From positions 30,001 through 94,000 of the forward strand of contig CALTDI010000003.1 in assembly GCA_943842505.1 (NCBI GenBank): a stretch of 64,000 nt of DNA, in the 5' to 3' direction. The position numbers and the translations under genes were made by a program. The notes under the pieces are model-generated. The model was not told the origin of the DNA and searched no databases. It saw nothing but the letters and a program-made list of their open reading frames with translations. Source of the DNA: an uncultured Pseudomonadales bacterium (GTDB lineage: Bacteria > Pseudomonadota > Gammaproteobacteria > Pseudomonadales > Pseudohongiellaceae). Shown one piece after another: positions 43,231-53,024 of the stretch; positions within the stretch are counted from its first letter, which is position 1; the number at the start of each line of letters is the position of its first letter.

Positions 43231-44526
43231 TTATAGTTCGTGTCGCCCCTGATGGCTTTCAATAGTGGAGCTTAGTTTGAAGCCGAGTCGGCGAATTGGC
43301 TCTGGCGGCATCCAGCTGGCACGGCCGAATAATTCTGGGACATCAGGCACCTTAAGGCCGTGCGCGGCTTCCGCGAGGAGTTTCCCAAGCAGCGTTCCCT
43401 TCACCGTGCCACCACCGTTGCACCCCGCCGATACGAAGAGCCCCGGCTTAAACTCACCCCATACAGCGCCGCCGTTATAGGTGAAGCCAACCGCGCCTCC
43501 CCAGCAATGTTCGAGTTCGAAACTCGGCAGCTGCGGGAAGCGTTTCTGCAGACGAATCTTCAGCCCGACCTCTATCTCGCTCCTGGGAGACTCTTTCTCG
43601 TAGCCATGCATCGAGCGCAGCATTAAACGCCCGTCTTTAGTCTGTCGCAGGGTGCTGCCAAGTCGATGGGTAGGAAGCAGGCCCCAGTTCGACTCGCTGC
43701 CCAGGTCATCCAATACAGATTTTTCGAGCACGGGCGTGAGACCCGCATAGGTATACATGGCGACCAGGCGCGATCTGGCAATACCCAGTTCCTTGCTAAA
43801 GGCGTTGTTGGCCAGTACGAGCTTGTGGGTAGTTATAGTTCCCTGGGGCGTTTGCACCTGCCAGCCATTTGCACGTTGCGTCAGCCGTGTGGCGGGCGTG
43901 TTCTCAAACAGTCGCACCGAATCCGGTAGGTTGGAAGCCAGCGCACGGATTGCGGCGGCGGGTTGGGCGAGATAACAGTTCGGCGAATAGAGTCCCTCCT
44001 GATAGAACTCGGAACCGATTCTCGAGTTGAGTGCTGCCCGATCCAGGCTCTGAAACTCCAGGCCGGCGGTGTTCAGAAAGGCGCGGTAGTTGTTCAGTGA
44101 CTTAAGGCCCGCCTCGCTGGCGGCAGCTCTATAGGTCCCTGCCTTGCTTATATCGACGGGCAAGCCGGTGTCTTCGATCTCGGCGAGAATGTCCGCCATC
44201 GTAGCTGCTGTTAACCGGTTACAGACATTCATCTTCTCCAGCTGGTCAGGGTTGGCGTCTTCCGCGAGTGCTATCTCTAACAAGAACCCGGAGTTACGGC
44301 CGGGATTGCCCTCGCCAATTTCGCTGGCATCTATTAAGACAATATTCGCCTCAGGGGAGAGGCTCTGCCAGCGCTTGGCGGCCGCTATGCCTGTCCAGCC
44401 GGCACCGATGATTAAGACATCGCTTGTCAGATCTCCCTGTAAAGCGGGGCTAGCTTCACGCGCGGACAGCAAGGCATTCCAGCCGTTTGTCTGTTGGTAA
44501 TCAGGGAACGTCTTGGTCATAGACAT
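43231..44526 (-). CDS. FAD-dependent amine oxidase-type oxidoreductase (DAO family)
   Basis: A 431-aa flavoprotein. The dinucleotide fold is VLIIGAGWTGIAAAKRW, with IDASEIGEGNPGRNSGFLL as the FAD motif, and the C-terminal FAD-binding GLFVSAGCNGGGTVKGTLLG. The layout is that of gamma-glutamylputrescine oxidase (PuuB) and related sarcosine-oxidase-like enzymes, which oxidise a secondary or primary amine with oxygen. The true substrate cannot be told. The DUF2855 gene lies 57 nt upstream on the same strand. Confidence 0.85.
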   Translation of the reverse strand: MSMTKTFPDYQQTNGWNALLSAREASPALQGDLTSDVLIIGAGWTGIAAAKRWQSLSPEANIVLIDASEIGEGNPGRNSGFLLEIALAEDANPDQLEKMNVCNRLTAATMADILAEIEDTGLPVDISKAGTYRAAASEAGLKSLNNYRAFLNTAGLEFQSLDRAALNSRIGSEFYQEGLYSPNCYLAQPAAAIRALASNLPDSVRLFENTPATRLTQRANGWQVQTPQGTITTHKLVLANNAFSKELGIARSRLVAMYTYAGLTPVLEKSVLDDLGSESNWGLLPTHRLGSTLRQTKDGRLMLRSMHGYEKESPRSEIEVGLKIRLQKRFPQLPSFELEHCWGGAVGFTYNGGAVWGEFKPGLFVSAGCNGGGTVKGTLLGKLLAEAAHGLKVPDVPELFGRASWMPPEPIRRLGFKLSSTIESHQGRHEL

Positions 44527-44583
44527 GGCTTGGCTTCACGAATCCGGTTTAAAGAGATGCAGCTTTATCTGCTGAATACGAGG

Positions 44584-45679
44584 CTAGGAGAGTTCTATAA
44601 CCAGGGCTCGCTCGGGTGTTAACTTGCCTTCACAGACATCGGTATAGATCTCGGCAAGTTCTGCGACTCCGCCCAGCTTCTCGATTGCCATCCAGTCGGC
44701 ACTCTTCTTGGCAGCATCATAGATAAATTGTGATGATTTCTTGTCAAACTCTTCAGCCCCCCATTCTTTTAATCTCATCTGGATATGGCTGGGGGCGAAG
44801 AAGAATTCTCTCTTCTGATCGGGAATGCCGGTATCGCCTCCGCTCGCACTCCAATGAGTTAGGCCTACGTTCAGACAGTGCAGTAGATTGTCCCCGAGAT
44901 GGGTATGAATATCTGCCAATAATGTCGAATTGCCGGACATATCGACGATAGCGCTAGGTCGCGAGGCATCGATGTCGTCAAGCGCATCATAGTTGACGGT
45001 CGTTGTCATACAGGCCAAGACTCTTTACCCATTGCTGATTTTTCTTCGAGGTGAGACCTATAGAAGCAGGCGCATCGGCGTCGGCAGCCAGCGCATAGGC
45101 CAGTCCTATACTGGTCTTGCTGGACGCGCTAATCACTAGTACCTGCTGCGCACCATACCAGTCATTGTGCCGCAGGCTATCCCACAGACAAAACGATGTG
45201 ATATACAACGGCCAAAGTAGCATGCGCGAATCGTCCATGCTTCTTTCGTAATCGGCCTCTGTCTCCACTCTGCGGTAGGTGTTGTAGCCTGGCGGCAGCT
45301 TCGATCTGTGCTCGGCGCCATCAACTAAACGATTATCCAGCACCTTGACGTTCTGCATCTTCAGGAAGTCGCTGGTTGGAAAATATCCGAAGATCCGTTC
45401 ACCGGCCTCGACGCCTTCGGCATTGCTCGCCACAACATCGGCGAAGCCCCATACCGGGATAATTCCCCAGGACCCCGAGGCGTTATCCGCGGCCGGAAAG
45501 AACTGCCAGTAGCCTAGCTGGTCGCCGGCGGCGGCATAGGTCACATTGTTCGCGCTGAATCCAAACTTGTCGACCTTCAAGAGTATCTCACCACTAGCTA
45601 GCGTCGAGTCGATATCGATCTGTGACTTTACGACTCTGCACTGGGTGATAGCGTTCTTTGCTACTTGAAGCTCATTCAT
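44584..45679 (-). pseudogene. DUF2855 family gene split by a frameshift
   Basis: Two overlapping frames together match one DUF2855 protein of about 360 aa. The first (45679 to 44987) starts MNELQVAKNAITQCRVVKSQ and runs to KSLGLYDNDRQL. The second (45018 to 44584) continues with TTVNYDALDDIDASRPSAIV and ends in TPERALVIELS. Joining YD in the first to TTVNYDAL in the second restores the family sequence, so one base was gained or lost near 45000. DUF2855 proteins resemble zinc-free medium-chain reductases; the function is unknown. AGGA precedes ATG 45679. It could be a sequencing error. Confidence 0.8.
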
Positions 45680-45977
45680 CGAGAATCCTTTTCTTTTGGG
45701 ATTGTGGTCTGTCACTTAGTCGAGAGTGTAGAAATTCCCGGCGGACAAACTGAGGCAACTTGAATTTTACCGGGCTAGTATATTTTTTAATCGGACCGAG
45801 AGCAAAGCTATCGGTACCCTTTACTAAATTAGTGGTCGTAGCTATCCTTGGGCGCCTGAAGTTTGGCTTTATTGACCCAAGTCAGCATGACCGGCCCATG
45901 CATTGAATATAATGCTCTGAGTCGAAAGTTTTCGCCCATTCAATTACTAAGTCGCTGAAGAAGTAGAAAGGAAATTC

Positions 45978-47498
45978 ATGAAATTATCCCGCAGGCGTTT
46001 GGTTCAGAGTTTGGGTTTTGCCGCGAGCAATGCATTATTGCCCATGCCCGTTTTTGCCCAGAGTCGGGTACACAATGAACTACGTATAGCACCGCTTCAT
46101 ACCGGCGAGATAAGCGGAGGCAGTCTACGCTATGACTTGCAGTTACAAGCTGGTAGCCGTCAGTTTCTTGGTGGCTTAAACACGCCGACTATTGGTATCA
46201 ATGGCAGCTTTCTGGGCCCTACGATTCGCCTCAGAAACGGCAGCGATGTCGCCATGTCAGTGCTAAACAACCTTAATGAGCCCAGCACCATACACTGGCA
46301 TGGATTACACGTCCCCGCTAAGGCGGACGGTGGGCCAGCCCAGGTTATTGCGCCGGGCGAGACGTGGCGGCCTTCTTTTCAGGTTATGCAGAAGGCGGGT
46401 ACCTTCTGGTATCACTCTCATCTCTTGAACAAGACCGGGGAGCAGGTCTATCGCGGCCTGGCCGGCATGATAATTCTCGATGACGACGAAAGCGAAAGCC
46501 TGGAGATTCCGTCCACCTACGGTGTCGATGACATTCCCCTGATTGTTCAGGATAGGCGCTTTAACGAGGATGGCTCATTTCGTTATGTGGGAATGCACCG
46601 CGATGTCATGACCGGGGTCTTCGGCGATCGCATTCTGGTAAATGGTACGACCTCGCCCCTGTTTGCTCCAGCTGCCAGTAAGGTGAGATTTAGACTTCTA
46701 AACGCGGCAAACGCGAGAACATTTAACTTTGCCTTCGCTGACGGGCGTGAATTCTCCCTGATCGCAAGTGACGGTGGTTTTCTGGAAAAACCCACCATGC
46801 TGAGAAGTATTATGCTTTCTCCTGCCGAGCGTGCTGAGATCGTAGTGGATTTTAGCGACGGCAATCCGGTTGATCTGATCTCCCTGCCTATCGATGGCTC
46901 ATCACCATTCGCGACCATCGGCATGATGAGGAATATGCAGCCAACAAACACCGAGTCATTCACTATATTGGCTATCGAACCTCAATCGACCTTGCAGCGC
47001 AGTGCCGACTTGCCTGACCAGCTTACCTCTATAGAGCGCATACTAGAGTCAGAAGCGACCCGCACTCGCAAATTTGAGCTCGGCATGCCAATGGGCATGG
47101 GAATGATGCGCGGTGGCGGTGGCGGCGGTCGCGGGCGCGGCGGGATGGGTGGCATGGGGGGTGAATTTCTAATTAACGGCCGGCCTATGGATATGGGCGC
47201 GATCAATGAAGTCGTAGCAATGGGCAGCACGGAAATCTGGGAGATCTACAATGACTCTATGATGGTTCACCCCTTTCACATCCATCACGGGCAGTTTCAG
47301 ATTTTGGATCGCGACGGCGTTGTGCCAACTGCAGATGAAATGGGTTTTAAAGACACGTTGAAAGTGGGACCTGGGCAAACAGCTCGATTCATTATGCGCT
47401 TCGAAAATTTTAGCGACCCCGACACCGCCTATATGTATCACTGCCATATTTTAGAGCACGAAGACAATGGCATGATGGGGCAGTTCACCGTGGTCTGA
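45978..47498 (+). CDS. Tat-exported multicopper oxidase (CueO/FtsP type)
   Basis: A 506-aa protein with a Tat signal (KLSRRRLVQSLGFAASNALL). All four copper motifs are present: HWHG (from 106), FWYHSH, HPFHIHHG, and YHCHILEHEDNGMMG with the type 1 Cys. A Met/Gly-rich loop (residues about 370-395: MPMGMGMMRG then GGGGGRGRGG) precedes INGRPMDMG, comparable in place to the Met-rich copper-binding segment of CueO. It probably oxidises Cu(I) or phenolic substrates in the periplasm. The gene stands alone with AAAGGAAAT upstream. Confidence 0.9.
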   Translation: MKLSRRRLVQSLGFAASNALLPMPVFAQSRVHNELRIAPLHTGEISGGSLRYDLQLQAGSRQFLGGLNTPTIGINGSFLGPTIRLRNGSDVAMSVLNNLNEPSTIHWHGLHVPAKADGGPAQVIAPGETWRPSFQVMQKAGTFWYHSHLLNKTGEQVYRGLAGMIILDDDESESLEIPSTYGVDDIPLIVQDRRFNEDGSFRYVGMHRDVMTGVFGDRILVNGTTSPLFAPAASKVRFRLLNAANARTFNFAFADGREFSLIASDGGFLEKPTMLRSIMLSPAERAEIVVDFSDGNPVDLISLPIDGSSPFATIGMMRNMQPTNTESFTILAIEPQSTLQRSADLPDQLTSIERILESEATRTRKFELGMPMGMGMMRGGGGGGRGRGGMGGMGGEFLINGRPMDMGAINEVVAMGSTEIWEIYNDSMMVHPFHIHHGQFQILDRDGVVPTADEMGFKDTLKVGPGQTARFIMRFENFSDPDTAYMYHCHILEHEDNGMMGQFTVV

Positions 47499-47811
47499 TA
47501 TCGATTAAAATATGGCCGTGCTAACTCGAGTAATTCGCTATAACATTTGCGCCAATTTCTGAAACGATTTGCGCAGTGATAGTCTGTCACAAAATGAAAA
47601 GATTTAGTAACCATTACCCGTCGTAAAGTGTTCATCATTCGTTGTTAGGTTTTTCGCTTGAGTAGTACTGCGTGCGCGTGGAGAAAGGTTGCCGAATCTG
47701 CGCTAGGGATAGGGTAGTCCTTTAATCGCTTGAAGGTTTGAAGGTTTGAAGGTCTGAAGCTTTGAAGGTTTGAAGGATTGAAGTTTGTAAGTGGGATAGG
47801 AGAGTTCCTTT
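47499..47811. other. 313-nt gap containing an 8-bp tandem array
   Basis: Only the repeat at 47731-47786 is noteworthy; the first 200 nt show nothing. Confidence 0.5.
47731..47786. repeat. 8-bp tandem repeat, about 7 copies
   Basis: TGAAGGTT recurs in tandem with small changes (GGTT, GGTT, GGTC, GCTT, GGTT, GGAT, GTTT after TGAA). It ends 25 nt before the TTG start of the oxygenase gene, so changes in copy number could alter its leader. Confidence 0.9.
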
Positions 47812-48417
47812 TTGTTAAATCGTTATTATGTAATAGATAATTTCTTTGATAATCCCCAGGGGTTAGTTGAAGTTGCATTGGAGTCTGTTAAAGATCAAAA
47901 GCCTGCGGGTAATTATGCGGGATTAACGAGCCCGAAGGCCTACTTGGGTCTGCAGCAAAGAGAGATATTCCAAAGCCTGACCCAGGAGCCTTCAATCAAT
48001 TCATCGACCGATGGTAATGGAAGGATCCGATTCACCCGGCCCGGAGATTCATTCAAACAGAATATTCACTTCGATGGCTTCGTCGCGACGAAATGGGCAG
48101 GCGTCGTGTATCTTTCCAAGGATCATCCTCAAGTGGATGGCACCGTTTTCTGGAGGCACAAGCGTACTGGCTTGGAAGAAGTCCCCAGAAACGAGGCAGA
48201 TCTTGCCAGGAGTGGTTGGAACAATAGAGAGGGTATTAAGTATTTGCTGGAGACCGAAGGGGTTGATGACTCGCTGTGGGAAAAAACTTTGGTGGTGCCC
48301 TACAAGTTCAATCGACTCATTTTATTCAGGCCTTGGATGTTTCACTCCCCCGGTCCCGCCTTCGGTGACACCCTGGAGACTTCAAGGATTGTTCAGACTC
48401 TTTTCCTGGGCAACTAA
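47812..48417 (+). CDS. 2OG-Fe(II) oxygenase-like protein, DUF6445 type
   Basis: A 201-aa protein. NRYYVIDNFFDNPQGLVEVA is a typical start for small 2OG oxygenases of the DUF6445 group. NIHFDGFVATKWAGVVYLSK carries the HxD iron ligands and FRPWMFHSPGPAFGDTLETS R the distal His and Arg. The substrate is unknown; related proteins accompany flavin-dependent tryptophan halogenases and TonB systems. The start is TTG with AGGAGA 8 nt upstream. Confidence 0.8.
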   Translation: MLNRYYVIDNFFDNPQGLVEVALESVKDQKPAGNYAGLTSPKAYLGLQQREIFQSLTQEPSINSSTDGNGRIRFTRPGDSFKQNIHFDGFVATKWAGVVYLSKDHPQVDGTVFWRHKRTGLEEVPRNEADLARSGWNNREGIKYLLETEGVDDSLWEKTLVVPYKFNRLILFRPWMFHSPGPAFGDTLETSRIVQTLFLGN

Positions 48418-48516
48418 CAACTATAGACCTAACTTAAGACTTCGTCGCAGTCATTGCGTCAGGAATAGATTTGGGATTTTCATCGTCGGAAATCGAGAGT
48501 GCAATTCCAGCCATAA

Positions 48517-48541
48517 AAAAAGGGGCTCAATCGAGCCCCTT
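48517..48541 (-). terminator. Rho-independent terminator
   Basis: AGGGGCTC and GAGCCCCT form the stem around AATC. The T-run is on the minus strand (A-run 48515-48521), so it serves the 48568 gene; it may slow plus-strand transcription too. Confidence 0.88.
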
Positions 48542-48567
48542 CCTAAACCAAACTTCTAGATACTGAA

Positions 48568-49734
48568 CTAATCGGCTGGCTCTAAGCGCACAACTGATGT
48601 TGGCTCGCCATTGCGATCGGAGACTGCCAGATAGATGTATCCATCCATTCCCTGGCGTACGTCACGGATGCGGCCTATGTCATAGACGAGAGTTTCCTCA
48701 ACGACAACGCTGCGGTATTCATCATCTAACTGCAGACGCGCCAGTTGTTCCCCAGCTAGAGAGCCGGAGAAGATGTTGCCGTACCACATTGGGAACTTAT
48801 CGCCGGTGTAGACCATCAGGCCTGACGTTGCGATTGAAGGAACCCAGAAACGAGCAGGCTGAACCATGCCTTCTTCGCTGATACCAATATGGATTGGTCT
48901 GCCGAATGCGCCGTAGTTCGCGCCGCGGCCAACTACAGGCCAGCCATAGTTGTTGCCGGGCTCGATTCGGTTAATCTCGTCACCGCCTTGAGGGCCGTGT
49001 TCAGATTCCCAGAGATCACCTGTTTCAGGGTGTATCGCCAGACCTTGTGGGCTGCGATGTCCGTAGCTCCAAATCTCCGGAAGTATGTCGGACTGTCCAA
49101 CGAAGGGGTTGTCGTTAGGTACGGTTCCGTCGTCATTAAGGCGCACAACAACACCTTGGTGATTGCTTCGATCTTGCGCCGGGTGTGCACGCAGCGTTGC
49201 TTCATCTCCAACAGGAGGGGCCATGCGGTCACCAAGTGTCAGAAACATATAGCCATCGTCATCGAAGACGATCTTGCCGCCATAGTGCCCGAAACCTGTT
49301 GCCTGTGCTTCGAAGATCTCTACCACGTTTGTTAGGCGATCATTTTCCAAGCGTCCGCGGGCTATAGCTGTTGCCGAACTGTCGGCGGTCTTCTTGGAAT
49401 AGGTCAAATAGACCCAGCGGTTGTCATTAAAATCGGGGTGAGGCAGGACATCAAAGAGTCCACCCTGGCCTTCATAGAAAACTTCCGGGACACCAGGGAT
49501 CGCTTCTGGAAGAAGATTTCCATCGCGCACGATGCGCAGGCGTCCTGGCTTTTCTGTAATCAGCATATCGCCGCCGGGCAACCAGGCCATAGACCAAGGT
49601 TGAACCAGGTCCTCAGCTACAGTTACGACGCGATAGTCGTGATTGGATGATTTATAGACGTCCTGTGCACTCACGCTAGCTGCAGCAGTTACCAGTAGGG
49701 CGGTACCAGCAAGTTTTAACAAATTGCGAAACAT
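48568..49734 (-). CDS. PQQ-dependent soluble aldose sugar dehydrogenase (YliI type)
   Basis: A 388-aa periplasmic six-bladed propeller. Signal peptide ends SVSAQ. Typical blocks are LVQPWSMAWLPGGDMLITEK, GFGHYGGKIVFDDDGYMFLT (His that contacts PQQ), LPEIWSYGHRSPQGLAIHPE, WESEHGPQGGDEINRIEPG NNYGWP, and DIGRIRDVRQGMDGYIYLAV. Members oxidise aldose sugars using PQQ and Ca2+. No PQQ biosynthesis genes are in the window, so PQQ must come from elsewhere. Confidence 0.92.
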   Translation of the reverse strand: MFRNLLKLAGTALLVTAAASVSAQDVYKSSNHDYRVVTVAEDLVQPWSMAWLPGGDMLITEKPGRLRIVRDGNLLPEAIPGVPEVFYEGQGGLFDVLPHPDFNDNRWVYLTYSKKTADSSATAIARGRLENDRLTNVVEIFEAQATGFGHYGGKIVFDDDGYMFLTLGDRMAPPVGDEATLRAHPAQDRSNHQGVVVRLNDDGTVPNDNPFVGQSDILPEIWSYGHRSPQGLAIHPETGDLWESEHGPQGGDEINRIEPGNNYGWPVVGRGANYGAFGRPIHIGISEEGMVQPARFWVPSIATSGLMVYTGDKFPMWYGNIFSGSLAGEQLARLQLDDEYRSVVVEETLVYDIGRIRDVRQGMDGYIYLAVSDRNGEPTSVVRLEPAD

Positions 49735-50448
49735 AATTTAGTCCTCTTTAGTTTCTAAGCATCTTCAACCCATCTGAACAAGACAGGCGAATAGTAAATT
49801 GAATCATGTCGTATCGATATATGGTCGTGTCGATATATAGTAGCGGAGCCTACTCGCAGGCAAGCTCGTCTGCCAACTGTGCTCCGTGAGTCCCGGTTCA
49901 GCTGCTGCCCGAAGTGGACGGCAGTGATTACGGTCAATCTAGAATTCTCCTGCTCGGAGGTGCTGTTCACCTCGTCTCACCTCGTCGAGCCGTCTGATCC
50001 AGCCTACGGAGTCTATCGTAGTAACGAGACAGGATATAGTCGAAGAACTATAGATTTAAATCAATCTCTTACTGTCCGCTTGAGCTATAGTCGCCGGTTG
50101 TTTGGGTTTGAGCGCTCTGACGTGCGTTCAGGCCCCTAAATTCGGCTACGTGAGGGCTTTTGTGGGTAGAGGGAGGTTTCTGGCTTTTGCAGTTACAAAG
50201 AATTACAAACCCGGCCATTCATAGTCAGTTAAGCATCTGATATTTATCATGGTTTTCGAAGCACAATAGTGGCGTGCACTTGCTTGTAGAGGACAGATTG
50301 CTTATCCTTCTCATCCCGCATATTGCAGGCAACTAATGCACCCATATTTGCTACTGATTTGGTGTTACTTCGCAGGCCAGACAGCTAGGCCGAACCGATT
50401 GACGGGTGCGCTGGAATTAAAGAATTATTATCTGGAGAGTCCAACAAG
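49735..50448. other. 714-nt divergent region without a gene
   Basis: It separates two divergent quinoprotein genes. TCGATATAT occurs twice in a short interval (49816-49841). ORFs on both strands near 49755-50139 lack ribosome sites and family features. I see no clear regulator site. Confidence 0.4.
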
Positions 50449-52389
50449 ATGAAAATAAAAAACCGTCTGATTTCATCATTTATCCTGAGTATAGGCACCC
50501 TAGCCTTTGCCTCAGCGGCATGGGGCCAGTCTGGTACTACGGTCGCCGATGGCGATTGGCCGGATCATCACGGCAATAAGTTTGCACAACGTTATTCTCC
50601 TCTGGATCAGATCAATGCAGAAAACGTCAACGATCTGGAAGTAGCCTGGACTTTCGCAACGGCGCCTATTGGGCCCTCGCCGGAATTCAACAATCCTTCT
50701 ACACCCATCGCGATCGATGGTGTGCTGTATGTGACTATGGGTAATACCCGAAACGTCGCTGCTATTGACGCTACCACCGGACAACTATTGTGGCTCTGGC
50801 GCCCGCAAGAAGGCGACCGCTTCGACAAGGCCCCGCGTAAGGGCGCAGGCCGCGGGCTATCGCACTATCGCAGCAACGGCGAAGACCGCATCCTGACTAT
50901 CACACCTGGCTTTCTGCTGGTTTCTCTAGATGCCAAGACAGGTATTCCAGATCCGGATTTTGGCGACAATGGCCGTGTGGACCTTTTCATGGGCCTGCGC
51001 AACGCCGAAGACGACAGGTACGATGACATCGATATCGGCTCTTCTATGCCTCCGTTCGTGATGAATGACGTGGTTGTAGTTGGCCCGGCGCATCGTGTGG
51101 GCATGCGTCCACGCTCCAAGTCCAATGTTAAGGGTGACGTGCGCGGATACGATGCTCGCACCGGTGAGCATCTGTGGACTTTTCATACCATTCCAGAGCG
51201 CGGCGAAGTGGGCTTCGAGACATGGCTGGACGGCGGCGTCGAATTCACCGGTAATGCCGGTGTTTGGGCGACTATGTCGGGCGACCCGGAGATGGGCCAC
51301 CTATACCTGCCAGTAGAATCGGCCACAGGCGACCGTTTCGGTGGTGATCGCCCAGGCGACAATCTTTTTGCGAATGCTCTGGTTGCGGTGGATATCAAGA
51401 CCGGCGAACGCCAGTGGCACTTCCAGTTGATTCACCACGATATTTGGGACTGGGATAATCCAGCCGCGCCTATCGTTGCTGACCTACCAAATGGCCGCAA
51501 GATTGTCATGCAGGTAACAAAACAGAACTGGGTTTACACTTTTGATCGACTTACTGGTGAGCCGGTATGGCCAATTGAAGAATTGCCCGTTCCTGCTGGT
51601 GAAGTGCCAGGCGAGTGGTATGCGCCAACGCAGCCATTTCCTACACGACCAGCTCCCTTCGATCGTCAGGGTGTCTCGGAAGACGATATAATTGATTTCA
51701 CGCCGGAGCTTCGCGCAGCGGCTATGGAAGCGGTCTCGGATTTTCGATTTGGCCCAAATCTTTATACGCCACCGTCTTTGGTTGACGCGGCAGATGGCAC
51801 TAAGGGTGTTCTCAGCCTGCCTTCTTCAACCGGTGGAGCTAACTGGGAAGGAGCGGCGCTGGATCCAGAAACAGGCATTATCTACGTTCCCTCCAGAACG
51901 GCTCTGGCGATTCTGTCAGTAGGTAACGATCCCGATTCTGATCTTGCCTATTCGATGGCGTTTGGTGTGCGAGTGCCACGAGTGCAAGGCCTGGATGTTA
52001 TCAAGCCTCCATATGGCCGCATCACTGCGATCGATATGAACAGTGGCGATCACGTGTTTCAGGTAGCTAATGCCGACACGCCGGATCGAATCAAGAACCA
52101 TCCGGCTCTGCAGGGTGTGGACATTCCGCGAACAGGCGTGCCTACGAGAGCGGGATTAGTACTAACTAAGACTTTGCTGTTTGCTGGCGAAGGCGGTGGT
52201 GGCCCAGGCGCCAGCCCGATCTTCCGAGCATACGATAAGCAAACCGGCGAGATAGTTGCCGAAATAGATCTGCCCAATACACAATCCGGGCAACCCATGA
52301 CCTACGAGGTCGATGGCAAGCAATATATTGCCATGTTTGTAAGCGGTAGCGGCGGGCCAGCTCAACTAGTTGCCCTAGCCTTACCGTAA
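50449..52389 (+). CDS. PQQ-dependent quinoprotein dehydrogenase (glucose dehydrogenase-like)
   Basis: A 646-aa periplasmic propeller. Signal SSFILSIGTLAFASAAWG. Blades include WPDHHGNKFAQRYSPLDQIN, AAIDATTGQLLWLWRPQEG and VAVDIKTGERQWHFQLIHHD IWDWD, which contains the catalytic-type Asp. FGPNLYTPPSL and PSSTGGANWEGAALDPETG match the W3 region of membrane glucose dehydrogenase-like enzymes. It lacks their N-terminal TM helices and has no heme domain. The substrate is unknown. Two YceI genes follow at 20- and 33-nt spacing. Confidence 0.87.
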   Translation: MKIKNRLISSFILSIGTLAFASAAWGQSGTTVADGDWPDHHGNKFAQRYSPLDQINAENVNDLEVAWTFATAPIGPSPEFNNPSTPIAIDGVLYVTMGNTRNVAAIDATTGQLLWLWRPQEGDRFDKAPRKGAGRGLSHYRSNGEDRILTITPGFLLVSLDAKTGIPDPDFGDNGRVDLFMGLRNAEDDRYDDIDIGSSMPPFVMNDVVVVGPAHRVGMRPRSKSNVKGDVRGYDARTGEHLWTFHTIPERGEVGFETWLDGGVEFTGNAGVWATMSGDPEMGHLYLPVESATGDRFGGDRPGDNLFANALVAVDIKTGERQWHFQLIHHDIWDWDNPAAPIVADLPNGRKIVMQVTKQNWVYTFDRLTGEPVWPIEELPVPAGEVPGEWYAPTQPFPTRPAPFDRQGVSEDDIIDFTPELRAAAMEAVSDFRFGPNLYTPPSLVDAADGTKGVLSLPSSTGGANWEGAALDPETGIIYVPSRTALAILSVGNDPDSDLAYSMAFGVRVPRVQGLDVIKPPYGRITAIDMNSGDHVFQVANADTPDRIKNHPALQGVDIPRTGVPTRAGLVLTKTLLFAGEGGGGPGASPIFRAYDKQTGEIVAEIDLPNTQSGQPMTYEVDGKQYIAMFVSGSGGPAQLVALALP

Positions 52390-52409
52390 TTTTTGAACCA
52401 GGAGTTATT

Positions 52410-52991
52410 ATGACTATGCGAACTTTATTAAATCGAGCAGCACTAGCACTACCTTTGCTTTTAATCGGTCTACCTGTGCAAGCAGCAAACTGGGTCATCG
52501 ATCCGGGAATGTCTGAGGTGGTCTTTACATATGCCTACGGAACGGACCCCTATGAAGGTCGATTTACAAATGTTCAGGCTACCTTTGATATTGACCCGAT
52601 GCGCCCTACCAGTTGCGAATTTAACGTAACTATTAATATCGCAGATATTGCTGTCGATTCACCAGAAGTTCTTGATTACTTGCTCGACTATGAGTTGTTC
52701 GACGTAGACTCTTGGCCAACTGCGACGTTTAAGGCAGAGAAATGCCGTTTAACTGGCGTCACTTCTTTCGAAGCCGACGGTACGCTAACGATTCGCGACC
52801 AGACTCATCCACTTACTTTTCCATTCGATCTCAATATCGAGACCTGTGATGGGCAAGTTTGTTTTAACCTCACAAGTGAAGTAGTCATTCAGCGCCTAGA
52901 CTACGGTGTTGGTCAGGGTTACTGGGCAAATACTTCCGAGGTTCCAAACGATGTAACCGTTACTGTCGATGTCTACGCGGTTCAAGAATAA
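52410..52991 (+). CDS. YceI-family periplasmic protein
   Basis: A 193-aa lipocalin-like barrel protein. Signal peptide ends VQAAN. Family blocks are WVIDPGMSEVVFTYAYG, FTNVQATFDIDPMRPTSCEF and DYGVGQGYW near the end. YceI proteins bind polyisoprenoids such as ubiquinone in a hydrophobic tunnel. Four Cys residues suggest disulfides, not usual in the family. AGGAG is 6 nt before the ATG, 20 nt after the quinoprotein gene, so it is in the same operon. Confidence 0.88.
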   Translation: MTMRTLLNRAALALPLLLIGLPVQAANWVIDPGMSEVVFTYAYGTDPYEGRFTNVQATFDIDPMRPTSCEFNVTINIADIAVDSPEVLDYLLDYELFDVDSWPTATFKAEKCRLTGVTSFEADGTLTIRDQTHPLTFPFDLNIETCDGQVCFNLTSEVVIQRLDYGVGQGYWANTSEVPNDVTVTVDVYAVQE

Positions 52992-53024
52992 TTTAATTAG
53001 TTATCTAACAAATAGGCTATAACA

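Noticed and set aside
47101..47165. Shared RGGGGGGRG segment in the multicopper oxidase and the TonB receptor at 58157 as homology
   Set aside because: Each segment sits in its own family's usual place (Met-rich loop; plug loop); low-complexity convergence explains it.
49879..50139. Plus-strand 86-codon ORF between two quinoprotein genes
   Set aside because: No ATG start, ribosome site or recognisable domain.
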